DNA of 64,000 bases. Source: Eulemur rufifrons. Lineage: Eukaryota; Chordata; Mammalia; Primates; Lemuridae. The notes under the pieces were generated by a model that was not told where the DNA came from, did not search any database, and saw nothing but the letters and a program-made list of their open reading frames with translations. Each line of letters opens with the position of its first letter. The stretch's first letter is position 1. The stretch lies in the NCBI RefSeq assembly GCF_041146395.1, contig NC_090989.1:45472501-45536500 (forward strand). Direction: 5' to 3'. Below, piece after piece: positions 36,032 through 44,365 of this stretch. Made by a program: the position numbers and the translations under genes.

Positions 36032-36174
36032 AAAGAGAGGAGAAAGAGAAGAGAAAAAAAAAAAAAGAAAAGGAAAGAAAGAAAAGAAAGAGGAGAAAAC
36101 GAAAGAGAAAAGGAAAAAAAAAGAAGAAAAAGAAAGAAAGAAAAAGAAAAAAAAAAAAAAAAAAGAAACGCAAA
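36032..36174 (-). repeat. Polypurine (plus) / polypyrimidine (sense) tract
   Basis: About 140 bp of almost pure A/G on the plus strand (aaaagagaggagaaagaga-like), a mirror-rich composition able to form triplex (H-DNA) structures. It lies within the LINE-1 5' UTR. A shorter counterpart lies at 36590-36630 as part of the duplicated module. Confidence 0.85.
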
Positions 36175-36318
36175 AAGCCAAACCAAAAAACACCAAAAAC
36201 GCCAACAAAAATGAACAAAAACAAACTACATAGCACTTCACCACATCGCAAGGCAGAAAGATACACAAATCTGAAGTATATAATTCAGCGACTCAATGTT
36301 TTTTTGTTTGTTTGTTTG

Positions 36319-36771
36319 TTTTACGCCTTAGCACAGCTCCGCCCCTTCACTTCCGCTCGGCTGGGTCCGGAGCGGCCATTAGATATTTTTGTTTTTACGC
36401 CTTAGCACAGCTCCGCCCCTTCACGCCCGCCCGGCTGGGTCCCGGGCGGTTTCACAGTGGATTTCAAGATGACGTCTGCGCGCCCGCACAGCTCCGAGGG
36501 TGGTGGGGATCCAACCTCCGTGCTCAAAAAGGCGCGGCAGCCAGAGGCCCAGAGGGCAAAGGTGCCCGCCGAGGCTGTCCGCCGCCGGAAAAAAAAAAAA
36601 AGAAAAGAAAAGGAAAGAAAAAACCCCCAAAAAAACAAAAACAAAGACAAACACAAACAAACAAAACCCAGAAGAAATTTACCAAGAATAAAATATACAG
36701 TTCGGCGAGCCTATTCTTCTTGTTCGTGTTATTTTTTTTTTTTTTTGCCTTAGCGCAGCTCTGCCCCTTCA
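36319..36771 (-). repeat. Repeated 'gccttagcacagctc' boxes in the 5' UTR
   Basis: The box cttagcacagctccgcccc (plus strand) occurs at about 36328 and 36400 (72 bp apart), and a variant cttagcgcagctctgcccc at about 36748. The third is preceded, like the first, by a purine-rich tract, an A/C-rich stretch and an 'atatacagttcggcga' or 'atataattcagcga' phrase. A module of roughly 350-430 bp has therefore been duplicated within the promoter region. Confidence 0.8.
36465..36476 (+). promoter_or_regulatory. Variant monomer motif with CRE-like core
   Basis: caagatgacgtc corresponds by position and flanks (ttcaagatg...cagctccg) to the caagatggcgcc of the tandem units but contains TGACGTC, seven of eight bases of a cAMP-response element. 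Binding is inference only. Confidence 0.35.
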
Positions 36772-36834
36772 CCCCGAGCGCGGCCCCGGCATATCCCGTA
36801 CTCCTGGCGTTGGTTCAGAGACCAGCGGAGGGCG

Positions 36835-37428
36835 CCGGGCAGAGAGAGCCGCTCGGCACTTTATGGCTCCCGAGCGGTTTCGCCCTCGCTTTCAAGATGG
36901 CGCCTGCAGAGCTCCGGGGCTGGAGGAGACCGGCTCCTCGGCAGGCAGAGACCGCCACTGCCCGGGGGCTGGCGAGCAAGGACGCGCACCGGGGGGGGGG
37001 GGGGTCACCGGCTGGAGAACCGCCGAAAAAGGCAGCACGGGCAGAAAGAGCCGCTGGGCACTTTTTGGCTCCCGAGCGGTTTTGCCTTCGCTTTCAAGAT
37101 GGCGCCTGCCGAGCTCCGGGGCTGGAGGGGACCGGCTCCCCGGCAGGCAGAGACCGCCACTGCCCAGGGGCTGGCCAGCAAGGACACGCACCGGGGGTGA
37201 CCGGCTGGAGAACTGCCGAAAAAGGCAGCACGGGCAGAAAGAGCCGCTGGGCACTTTTTAGCTCCCGAGCCGTTTCGCTCTCGCTTTCAAGATGGCGCCT
37301 GCCAAGCTCCGGGGCTGGAGGGGACCGGCTCCCCGGCAGGCAGAGACCGCCACTGCCCAGGGGCTGGCCAGCAAGGACACGCACCGGGGGTGACCGGCTG
37401 GAGAACTGCCGAAAAAGGCAGCACGGGG
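36835..37428 (-). repeat. Tandem GC-rich monomers in the LINE-1 5' UTR (3 units, ~193-202 bp)
   Basis: Three direct units anchored by caagatggcgcc (plus strand) at 36893, 37095 and 37288, i.e. periods of 202 and 193 bp. Units 2 and 3 are nearly identical. Unit 1 is a little more diverged and has an expanded G-run (about 36990-37002) that accounts for the extra length. Each unit includes gccgct(c/g)ggcact, ctcccgagc, gagctccggggctgga-like and gagaccgccactgccc blocks. The arrangement resembles the monomer arrays that drive rodent LINE-1 promoters. Confidence 0.93.
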
Positions 37429-37897
37429 TACAACGCTATTTGCTGTCCGGGAGTCTTTTGTGTTTTTCTGCCCTGGGGCAGATCCGTCCCTCCTCGCCAA
37501 GCGCTGTCTCAGCTGAGATCCCCCAGGTTCTAAGGTAATTTCTCAAAAAAAGCCTCCTGTCTCCAATGCGCCACGTATCCCTCAGTGATTCTGCGCTGGC
37601 CTGGGTCAGGGCTCTGTTCAATTGGGAGCGGAGGGCTAGCCGCTTTCCCGAGAGGCTGCACCCGCCCCGGCTGGGGACGGGTGTATCCGACCCGCGCTCC
37701 GCTGGCTAGTGTCTGTCCCGCGTTCCCAATTTTCGTTCACCTCAGACCTCACTCGCTCTGTTTGTCCCACGCTGATTCTCCGTGGATTCACACCGCTGTT
37801 CCTGTGTGGGAGCGGTCCTCTAGCGTTGTGGCAGGTCCAGATCGATGCCTTCCTTCCCGGGAGCGCAGATTCAGGCCGTCACCACCACTCCGCCATC

Positions 37898-37911
37898 TTT
37901 GCTCTTCCATT
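37898..37911. repeat. 14-bp match between LINE-1 5' end and its 3' transduced tail
   Basis: tttgctcttccatt here equals 30074-30087. On the sense strand it is aatggaagagcaaa: the last two A belong to the target-site duplication at this end, and the other 12 are the first bases of the element, just before gatggcgg. Confidence 0.9.
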
Positions 37912-37925
37912 CATGACTTATTCTT
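37910..37925. repeat. Target-site duplication, 5' side of the young LINE-1
   Basis: Exact copy of ttcatgacttattctt at 30036-30051. It defines the 5' boundary of the element at 37909. Confidence 0.92.
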
Positions 37926-38205
37926 AATGACAGGAAGGCAGAAGGAAAAAATGATTTAAGAGAGAATGAAAACTACAATTGTTAAGTATTTTTAAAATAG
38001 ATACATTTTTAGAGTTCTTCATGATAATATGAAAAACAGAAGTTTCATATCAAAACGTGCTTTCATTCTCTATCATGTAGCCTACTACAGAGAGTTAATA
38101 AAGAAAAATGAGATGGAGAAAGGCTAGACAAACTGCAAAAAATGGAAATAATTTCCCTAAAAATATCTGGATGTGATATTTTAAGGTAAAACTTGCTGTT
38201 AGAAA
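37926..38205. other. Unassigned sequence
   Basis: AT-rich flank on the 5' side of the young LINE-1; nothing recognised. Confidence 0.4.
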
Positions 38206-38209
38206 CAAA

Positions 38210-38630
38210 TGAACTCAACCAAGATGTGTTGGGCCTGCCATATGCCAGGCACTAGGGATACAGAAATGAATAAATATCACTGTCATAATCATAGTCTTTT
38301 TCTTGCTTGTCCCTGATTATATTAATACTATTTTATTATATTCTTTTATCCATCTAACATACACACGTACCTACACATAGATATATATCTACGTCTATAT
38401 CTTATATGAACAGAAAGGCAATGATATACCTCTCTCTTTTTTAATACTTATGACAAACACCGTGACAAGAAGAAAAAAATATTTATAACCTCATATATAG
38501 ATAACAAATTGAGATTTAACTAGTTAACCTGCCCAAGGTCACCCAGGTTATAACTAGTTAAGTCAAGACTTGAACACAACTCACTCAACAGTCTGCTGCT
38601 TCTTCCACTGCACCATTCTGCATCTCCTTG
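38210..38630 (-). repeat. MIR SINE, split by AT-rich insertion
   Basis: 'ggcctgccatatgccaggcac' and 'agggatacagaaatgaataaa' at 38230-38275, then after an AT-rich stretch 'taacctgcccaaggtcaccc', 'aggttataactagttaagtc', 'aagacttgaacac' and 'ctgctgcttcttccactgcacc' at 38524-38612. Both parts follow the reversed MIR order. Confidence 0.65.
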
Positions 38631-39022
38631 TAACCAGAACCTCTCTGTGAAATAGTCTAATTTTCCCCCACGGAGCCAGGGAACATGTGGTTCAGAACCC
38701 TGTGTAAGAAAGTGAGTTCTAGGAGAGTTATGAGATTTAAAGGGACAAAGCCAGATACCCTATTCTAGTGTATTCTGCACATTGATGCCTGCCAGGTTAA
38801 TTATTAATATGTTTGACACTTGCTCCCCAGTGTTCTCTCTTATACTAATGGAAGCCCTGTATCTTAGCTCAGCACCTGCCCTCTCCACCCTGCTTTTCTG
38901 TACCAGTCATGTGGAAGTGGAGGCAAGCTGTCATGAGCCATGTGGACAAGAACAAGTCCTAGGAATGGTGAAGCAATAAGATAGAAAGATCTCAGAGCCC
39001 TGAGCTCTTCAGAGCCAAACTA

Positions 39023-40289
39023 TTAGGTGATTAAATATGAAATGTCCAATTTCAAATCAAAAGTATAGTTTATTATGTCTCAAACAAGAAGCAGTGCAAT
39101 TAATCAAAGCATGCGCCTAAACTATCCACACAGTTGTGCCATCTTAATGTAGCTTGTTTATGCCAGTAGCGAAGGAGTCTGGAAAGCAAGTGGCAGTGAA
39201 ATCACAAAAGGCATTTTCCACAGCTTGTTGAGAATTGAATATTTTTCCTTCCAAGAAGTGGTCCAAAGCCTGGAAGAAGTGGTAGTCAGTTGGTGCAAGG
39301 GCTGGTGAATATGGTGGATGACAGAGAGTTTCCAAGTCCAGCCTCTGTAGTTTGTGTGACGTGTGGTAGAACTTTGTCTTGCAAAAGGATTGGCCTGTCT
39401 CTATTGATCAATCTTGGTTGCTTAATCACAAACATCCTCATCATTTCCTCCAACTGGTTGCAGTAGACATCCGCTGTAACTGACTGAGCAGGTTTCATGA
39501 AGCTGTAGTGGATAATACCAGCGCTGGACCACCACACAGACACCATTACCTTTTTTTGATGAATATTCAGTTTTGGACTGTGTTTTGGCACTTCATCTTT
39601 ATCCAATCATTGTGCTGAACACTTGTGATTGTCAAAAAGAATCCATTTTTCATCATAGGTATGATACAGTATAGAAATGGTTCACCTTTATGTCCTGACA
39701 GTAAAGAAAGGCAAGCTTCGAGACGATTTGCATGCTAATGCTCCTTTAATTCATGCAGTACCCATCTATCCAGCTTCTTTATCTTGCTGATTTCTTTTAA
39801 ATGGTCCAATATTGTTGCAATAGTAACATCAAAGCTTGCTGCTAATTCACACTAGGTTGAGATGGATTTGCTTTCACTACAGCTTTCAGCTCATCATTAT
39901 CCACCTTGGTCTCAGGTCACCCACATGGCTCATTTTCAAGATTAAAATCAATAAAACAGAACTTCTCAAACCATCGACGTACTGTGTATTCATTAGCCAC
40001 ATCCTTCCCAAATACTTCATTGACATTCTGAGCTGTCAGCGTAGCATTGGTTCCACAATAGAACTCATATTCGGAAATAACACAAATTTTTGACTTACCC
40101 ACAGTATCACAAAAATTGCTCTAAAAAGAATTTGATAGATAATCACAAGCCAAACTGTGCATTTGAAAGAATGAAGATGTACCTTCACAATAAAAATAAA
40201 GCAAGAAGTGTCAAAGTGAAATGTCAGAGATATCAACTGTCAAACTTAATACTTAAGGAAATCAGACATTTCATACTTAATAACCTAAA
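39023..40289 (-). mobile_element. Mariner-type DNA transposon, nearly full length, degenerate
   Basis: About 1.27 kb, the normal size for a mariner. Terminal inverted repeats of ~30 bp (39023-39052 against the reverse complement of 40259-40288) match at about 26 of 30 positions and begin TTAGGT. A TA lies at 39021-39022 and another at 40290-40291 (one extra base), fitting the TA target-site duplication of this superfamily. The transposase frame is on the minus strand and decayed. This is a cut-and-paste element, long inactive. Confidence 0.88.
39140..40102 (-). pseudogene. Mariner transposase pseudogene (DD34D family)
   Basis: Broken frames in order: an N-terminal helix-turn-helix part (40102-39917; TVRRWFEKF) ending at a TGA where the family has an arginine-glycine-rich linker, consistent with CpG decay; a central part with YDEKWI (about 39660-39640), HQKKVMVSVWWSSAGIIHYSF and LLQDKVLPH; and a C-terminal part (39335-39144) with PYSPALAPTDYHFF. 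The three catalytic aspartates (YDEKW, LQDK, PTDY) are still readable, but stops and at least one frameshift separate them. The parental enzyme cut at the inverted repeats and inserted at TA. Confidence 0.87.
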
Positions 40290-40449
40290 TACCATTCTGG
40301 ACTGCTTAAGTCTAGACTGTTAATAAACTGCGAAATAAACTTTAATCTTATTTAAGGAATTCATTGTTGATTTCTGCTAGACCAGCTGAACCCACACTTT
40401 AATTAACATGTTTACCTTTCCAAAGCACTCTTTAGCATATGTTGACATT

Positions 40450-40672
40450 TAGAAACTATTGACAGTTCTCCATTGCCTACAGAATGAAATCCAAACTCAG
40501 CATTCATGGGCTTTCAAAATCTGGCCAACATTTACCTTCCTCTTGTTATTTCCACTACTTCTCTTCACTCCAGCTGGATTGATGTATTCATTGTTTCTTA
40601 AGCATTCCTCCACTATCCATCCTACCCAAAGACTCTCCACAATGAAATCTAATTTCTAAAACCCACTTTATT
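40450..40672 (+). repeat. L2 LINE fragment, left part
   Basis: 'ctccattgcctacagaatgaaatcc', 'aaactcagcattcatgggc', 'tttcaaaatctggccaac' and 'ctccagctggattgatgta' follow L2 order (quoted in parts). It is interrupted at 40672 by the KIF20B retrocopy and resumes at 41154. Confidence 0.75.
40658..40672. repeat. Target-site duplication of the KIF20B retrocopy (3' side)
   Basis: aaaacccactttatt, repeated exactly at 41154-41168, flanking the retrocopy. Confidence 0.8.
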
Positions 40673-41153
40673 TGTTAACATTTGATTGTTGACTTATTTA
40701 CTGAATTAAAATTATACTATGTATAAAATAACAATCTATATGCAGAGGGATTTAAAGTGTCACAATATATACAATTATCTTTACAAAGTCAGGATGCAAG
40801 TTACAATGATTCTAACTACAAAATTTATATTAAAACGTTTTCCATAAGTGATTATTTCATTATTTTTTTTTTGAAGTCATCGTTTGAGAATCTGGTGATC
40901 ACTCTCCTTGAGTTTTGGGTCCATTAGAATCACTTGGCCTGATATATCAATAGGAGATGAAATTTCATTTGTGTATAATTTCCGTTTGGCTCGTTTTGGT
41001 TGAGACACATTTTCTTTACTTGCTTCTACATCTGAGAGCTTTGAAGAGCTCATTGTTTCAATTATCTTCTTTGCTTTTGATTGAAGAAATGTTGGAGAAT
41101 GTTGTATGAAGCCTCCAAATTTCTGCAGAGTTCCTTCTTTCTTCTTAGTAGCC
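40673..41153 (-). pseudogene. KIF20B: KIF20B (MPHOSPH1) processed pseudogene, 5'-truncated
   Basis: The minus strand encodes, over about 94 codons (41153-40880), a sequence I recognise as the C-terminus of the mitotic kinesin KIF20B: ATKKKEGTLQKFG, then QSKAKKIIETMSSSKLS, ASKENVSQPKRAKRKLYT and SSPIDISGQVILMD. It stops at a TGA (about 40878) a few codons before the parental end (an Arg codon turned into a stop), followed by about 200 nt consistent with 3' UTR. No introns are seen and only the extreme 3' end of the mRNA is represented. A perfect 15-bp duplication flanks it, the mark of LINE-1-mediated retroposition. A clean poly(A) tail is missing. The parent protein moves on microtubules in cytokinesis; this copy has no motor domain and is non-functional. 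Confidence 0.8.
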
Positions 41154-41255
41154 AAAACCCACTTTATTCTTTCAATGAACAGTTTACAGCCCACCTTTGA
41201 ACCCACAATGTCTGATGCCCAGAAAATGCTTAATAAAGGTTCTTTTGTTGAAAAA
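41154..41255 (+). repeat. L2 LINE fragment, right part
   Basis: Starts with the second copy of the 15-bp duplication and continues 'tttgaacccacaatgtctgatgcccagaaaatgcttaataaagg', in parts resembling the L2 tail 'gtgcctggcacatagtaggcgcttaataaat'. Continuation of the element at 40450-40672. Confidence 0.6.
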
Positions 41256-41257
41256 GG

Positions 41258-41350
41258 AAGGCAGAGGAGGAGAGCAGAAAAAGGAGAAAGAAAGAGAGGA
41301 GGGGTATAAGGGGGATATAAGAAGAAAGAATAGGAGAAGGAGAAAACAAT
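41258..41350 (+). repeat. GA-rich simple sequence
   Basis: Purine-rich stretch (ggaggagagcagaaaaagg, agaaagagaggagggg and neighbours) directly after the L2 tail. Confidence 0.7.
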
Positions 41351-43620
41351 TGGGAATGGGTGACTATTGTGTTTGGTTGATGTTGATAATGAGGGAACAA
41401 TACATGAATGGGTTCAAAAATAAAACATAAAGCTATGAAAGCATAGGAGGAAGCTCTGTGGCCAGAAGAATGTTTCGTGTTTTCTATGAACTTTATATTT
41501 GAGTGTTTTGTATTTATTCCTTGGGAAAGCAATTAGGCAAATGAGAAACATTAAGAAATTGGTTTCCACTCATTTACTGAGCTATTTTCTCCTCATGTAG
41601 AGTAATTTGAATAAACTACAAATTAATTTTCTATAGATGGTGCCAAAATGTCTTTTAGCATTTTAAAATTCTCAGAGTGGCTATTTGAAACTGTATTTAC
41701 TTTTCAGAGTAATCTTACTGAAAATAAAAATCCCAGCATACTGGCATATTTGGAAGGAGCTCCATTCTGTTTTCATTTAGGAATTTCTGTGTTGTTTTCC
41801 CCAGCATGAAACAACAGCTGTGTCTAGGCAGCATACTAAATTATCCCCTTTGTCAGGAAAAGTTTTTTGGAATACTAAAAAAGGTAAGGTAGGGAGAATG
41901 AACCCCAAGAATCCCATGAAAAATTGTTCATTCATATAAAGGAAAATTTCATGAAGTGGCAGTTAACTAAACGTTATTAACTTCAACCTCTATGTAAATA
42001 AGACTGAACCACTGGAATTTTTCTTCTGACTTGAAGTTTCCATGGCTTTATCCCAAATCTATATTCCCAAGTATTCCCAATATTCTTGAAGAGTATAACC
42101 TTATGAGCGAAAAGATTTCTCCAGTCTCCCCGAATAGCAAAGGCAGCAGGTGTCCCTCGGGGTAGCTAAGAGAGGTAAGTATATCTGTCTCTACATACAA
42201 AGAATGGGGCAGCCCTTGCCAATCACTGGACCCAACACAACTGCATGTACAATCTCATTGGTACCAGATTTAGCCCAAGGATGAAGACAATGTGAGCCAG
42301 CTTTGGGGAGGGCCAAGGTGATTCTCCTGTTCTCTATAGCCAGGAAAAGAGCAAGCCCTCTGGAAAGACTCAACCTGTATGTCTTGTTGTGTAGATATTA
42401 TGGTCGGTTATAATATCTTAAACTGAGATGTTTGTATTCCACCCAAATGTAGCATCATTAAAAGCAGAACTCAAGTCTGCTTTGGATTTGTATTTTCCAG
42501 CCCCACTACACTGTACCATGATTTACTGACATATAAATCAAAGTTACAAATACCTGACACTTGCTTCTTTACAAGATTAAAATTATGATTTAATGCCAAC
42601 AACTCTTGCCATGTTAACTCAAACTATTTTTACAATAACAACATCTTACATTTGTATCACATTTTGTAGTTTCAAATTCATTATCTCATAATTGCATGTG
42701 TTGTTTCTATGTGGTTGTCTTGTTAAAATTTTGGGAAATGTGTCACTTCGTGTTGCCAATATTTTTACTTAATACACATTTAGTTCAACAAGCACTAATA
42801 TTAATAGAGCACCTACTACCTTCCAAGCACATGTCACATTGCATGGTTAATACGTCATTATATTTATCAAAGCTAACCAAAATGTTTTTCCATTGCAGCC
42901 TTAGACAAATGGAACATTATATCATAAATTTTATGTCTATCATGTTAATAAACTGTACTTCTCCACATGATATTTCCAATAAAAGAAAGGAGGTTAAAAA
43001 TATAATCAAATCAATTAAGATTTGGACGACTATCAAAGATGTTCCTTGGATATGGTTCTATAAACTAGGTTATGCTTACAAGCTTTTTCTGCTTAAACAG
43101 CTGCCCATTTCCAGGCACCAAATATGTCATAGGAAAGTTCTGATGTCATGTTGGAAAGAGATTAGCAAAACTGTATAGTAACTAGGGATAAGCAACATTG
43201 CTTTCTTTTACACAAGGGAATATTTTCCCCTGACACTTTGGGTTTGCATTAATCTTCTGACGGCTCCCACAGCCGGATGCTATCCTCATGTGCCTCCTCC
43301 AGCTTTTATAAGTTCTTGCTGCCCACTCTTCTTGTTCTATGGGCACGCCTTAAGGTCTTTTAGCCAACATTTACTTTTGTCTCTCAGCTGACCCTTTCCC
43401 TGGGATACACCCTTGTCTCATCTTTTTCTCCCAGACAATCTGCTCTTCCCCATAGACAGTATGTCCAAACAACTCCAATTTATATTCCATGACCTTTCCA
43501 ACAACCCACACACCCTCTTAAATGGATGTTTTACTCATATAATCATTATGTTTTTCTTGTTTCCCTAGACTTCCCCATATTAGAGAGCTTAGAAAGCAGT
43601 GTCCTGGTTTTTTAATCATA
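41351..43620. other. Unassigned AT-rich sequence
   Basis: No gene or named repeat. A 160-codon plus-strand frame at 42696-43178 is without recognisable domains and has AT-rich, non-coding-like composition. Confidence 0.4.
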
Positions 43621-43621
43621 G

Positions 43622-43835
43622 ATTTAAGAGCTAAGATTTACTGGATGCTTGCAATATGCCAGGTACCATGACAGAAATCTCTCACTTAAGCTCCATTATA
43701 ATTTTTGGAGGTCAGTATTAAACCTACTATATGGAGGAGAAAGCAACCTTGGACAGTTTAAATGATTTGCCTAAATGGCTTGCTCATGATGGGGCAAACA
43801 CAGACCTTAACTTGGATCCATTCTACTCTGTATCA
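43622..43835 (-). repeat. MIR SINE
   Basis: 'aagatttactggatgcttg', 'caatatgccaggtaccatg', 'gaggagaaagcaaccttgg' and 'gatttgcctaaatggcttgc' follow reversed MIR order. Confidence 0.75.
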
Positions 43836-43854
43836 TTCACGGTACAGCCAGGAA

Positions 43855-44365
43855 CACAATGCCTACAACTGGTAATTCAAGAGGCAGTTTACCATGGGTA
43901 TTAGTCAAAAAGGTGTTAAAAGAGCTCAAAGAGCAAACACTGGAAGGGGAGATAACCAGGAATTTCCACCTGAAGGAGGCTCCTATCATCCCCAGAGCTG
44001 GAAGGACAGAGGGAGGAGGTGATGTCACCAGAGCTCATGAGCTAGACATAGTAGAAGCTGGAACCAAGCAGGCTCAGACAGTGGGAGTTGGGGCTGTGGA
44101 AGAACAAGCTGTCTGGCAGGATCTGGAGCTTCACAAGAGACACAGTCACTATTAAAGTTATCCCTGAAGCAAAGAAAGATGGAGGGGAAGCCCCCTGGAT
44201 TATCTCTTCTTCCCACCCTCCTCCTATCTCCTGATTGGCCAGGAAGTCTCGGAAATAATTCACAAAGATACGTTCTCTGAAACACAGAGAGGGGAGCAGG
44301 GGAAGGACAGAGAATGGACTTGAGAATAAATAGACAAGGTCCCACTTGACTCCAAAGCCCATGCT
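43855..44365 (+). repeat. Unnamed interspersed repeat, copy A
   Basis: The tail (about 44298-44342, ggggaaggacagagaatgg then aataaatagacaagg) aligns with 54327-54365 (ggggaagggagagaaatgg then caaatagacaaaag), and the upstream parts share a gctgaaggacaga-like block and a run of short TC-rich words. I recall this as a common mammalian interspersed repeat but cannot name it with confidence. Confidence 0.5.

Larger units (their letters stand above)
35297..37909 (-). promoter_or_regulatory. LINE-1 5' UTR / internal promoter, modular
   Basis: About 2.6 kb between the 5' end and the ORF1 start, unusually long next to the ~0.9 kb of human LINE-1. From the 5' end inward it has a start region with a YY1-like site (sense AAAGATGGCGG at 37890-37900), a GC-rich stretch to 37430, a three-unit tandem array (36835-37428), two further modules each made of a purine-rich tract, an A/C-rich part, a T-rich part and a 'gccttagcncagctc' box (plus-strand reading), and a less GC-rich part next to ORF1. 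CpGs are abundant, so methylation control is likely. Confidence 0.85.
30036..37925 (-). mobile_element. Full-length young LINE-1 retrotransposon
   Basis: A complete LINE-1 on the minus strand, about 7.7 kb without its duplication. In sense order it has a modular 5' UTR (37909-35297), ORF1 (35296-34292), a 39-nt gap, ORF2 (34252 to about 30373 with two lesions), a short G-rich 3' UTR (30372-30212), a short A-tract, two extra non-LINE-1 segments each followed by an A-tract, and the terminal poly(A). A 16-bp target-site duplication flanks it. Intact ORF1, an exact duplication and many surviving CpGs in the 5' UTR argue for a recent insertion. ORF2 is broken, so this copy itself is probably not autonomous. 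Confidence 0.96.

Noticed and set aside
36004..36268. Several frames rich in Phe/Ser or Lys/Arg/Glu over the purine tract
   Set aside because: They are translations of a simple A/G-rich tract and not proteins.
36312..37538. A 408-codon open frame on the plus strand, antisense through the LINE-1 5' UTR, reminiscent of primate LINE-1 ORF0
   Set aside because: It runs through GC-rich repeats and an A-tract. The repeat periods (202 and 193 bp) are not multiples of three, so each unit is read in a different frame. That argues against selection on the protein; stop-poor composition explains the length.
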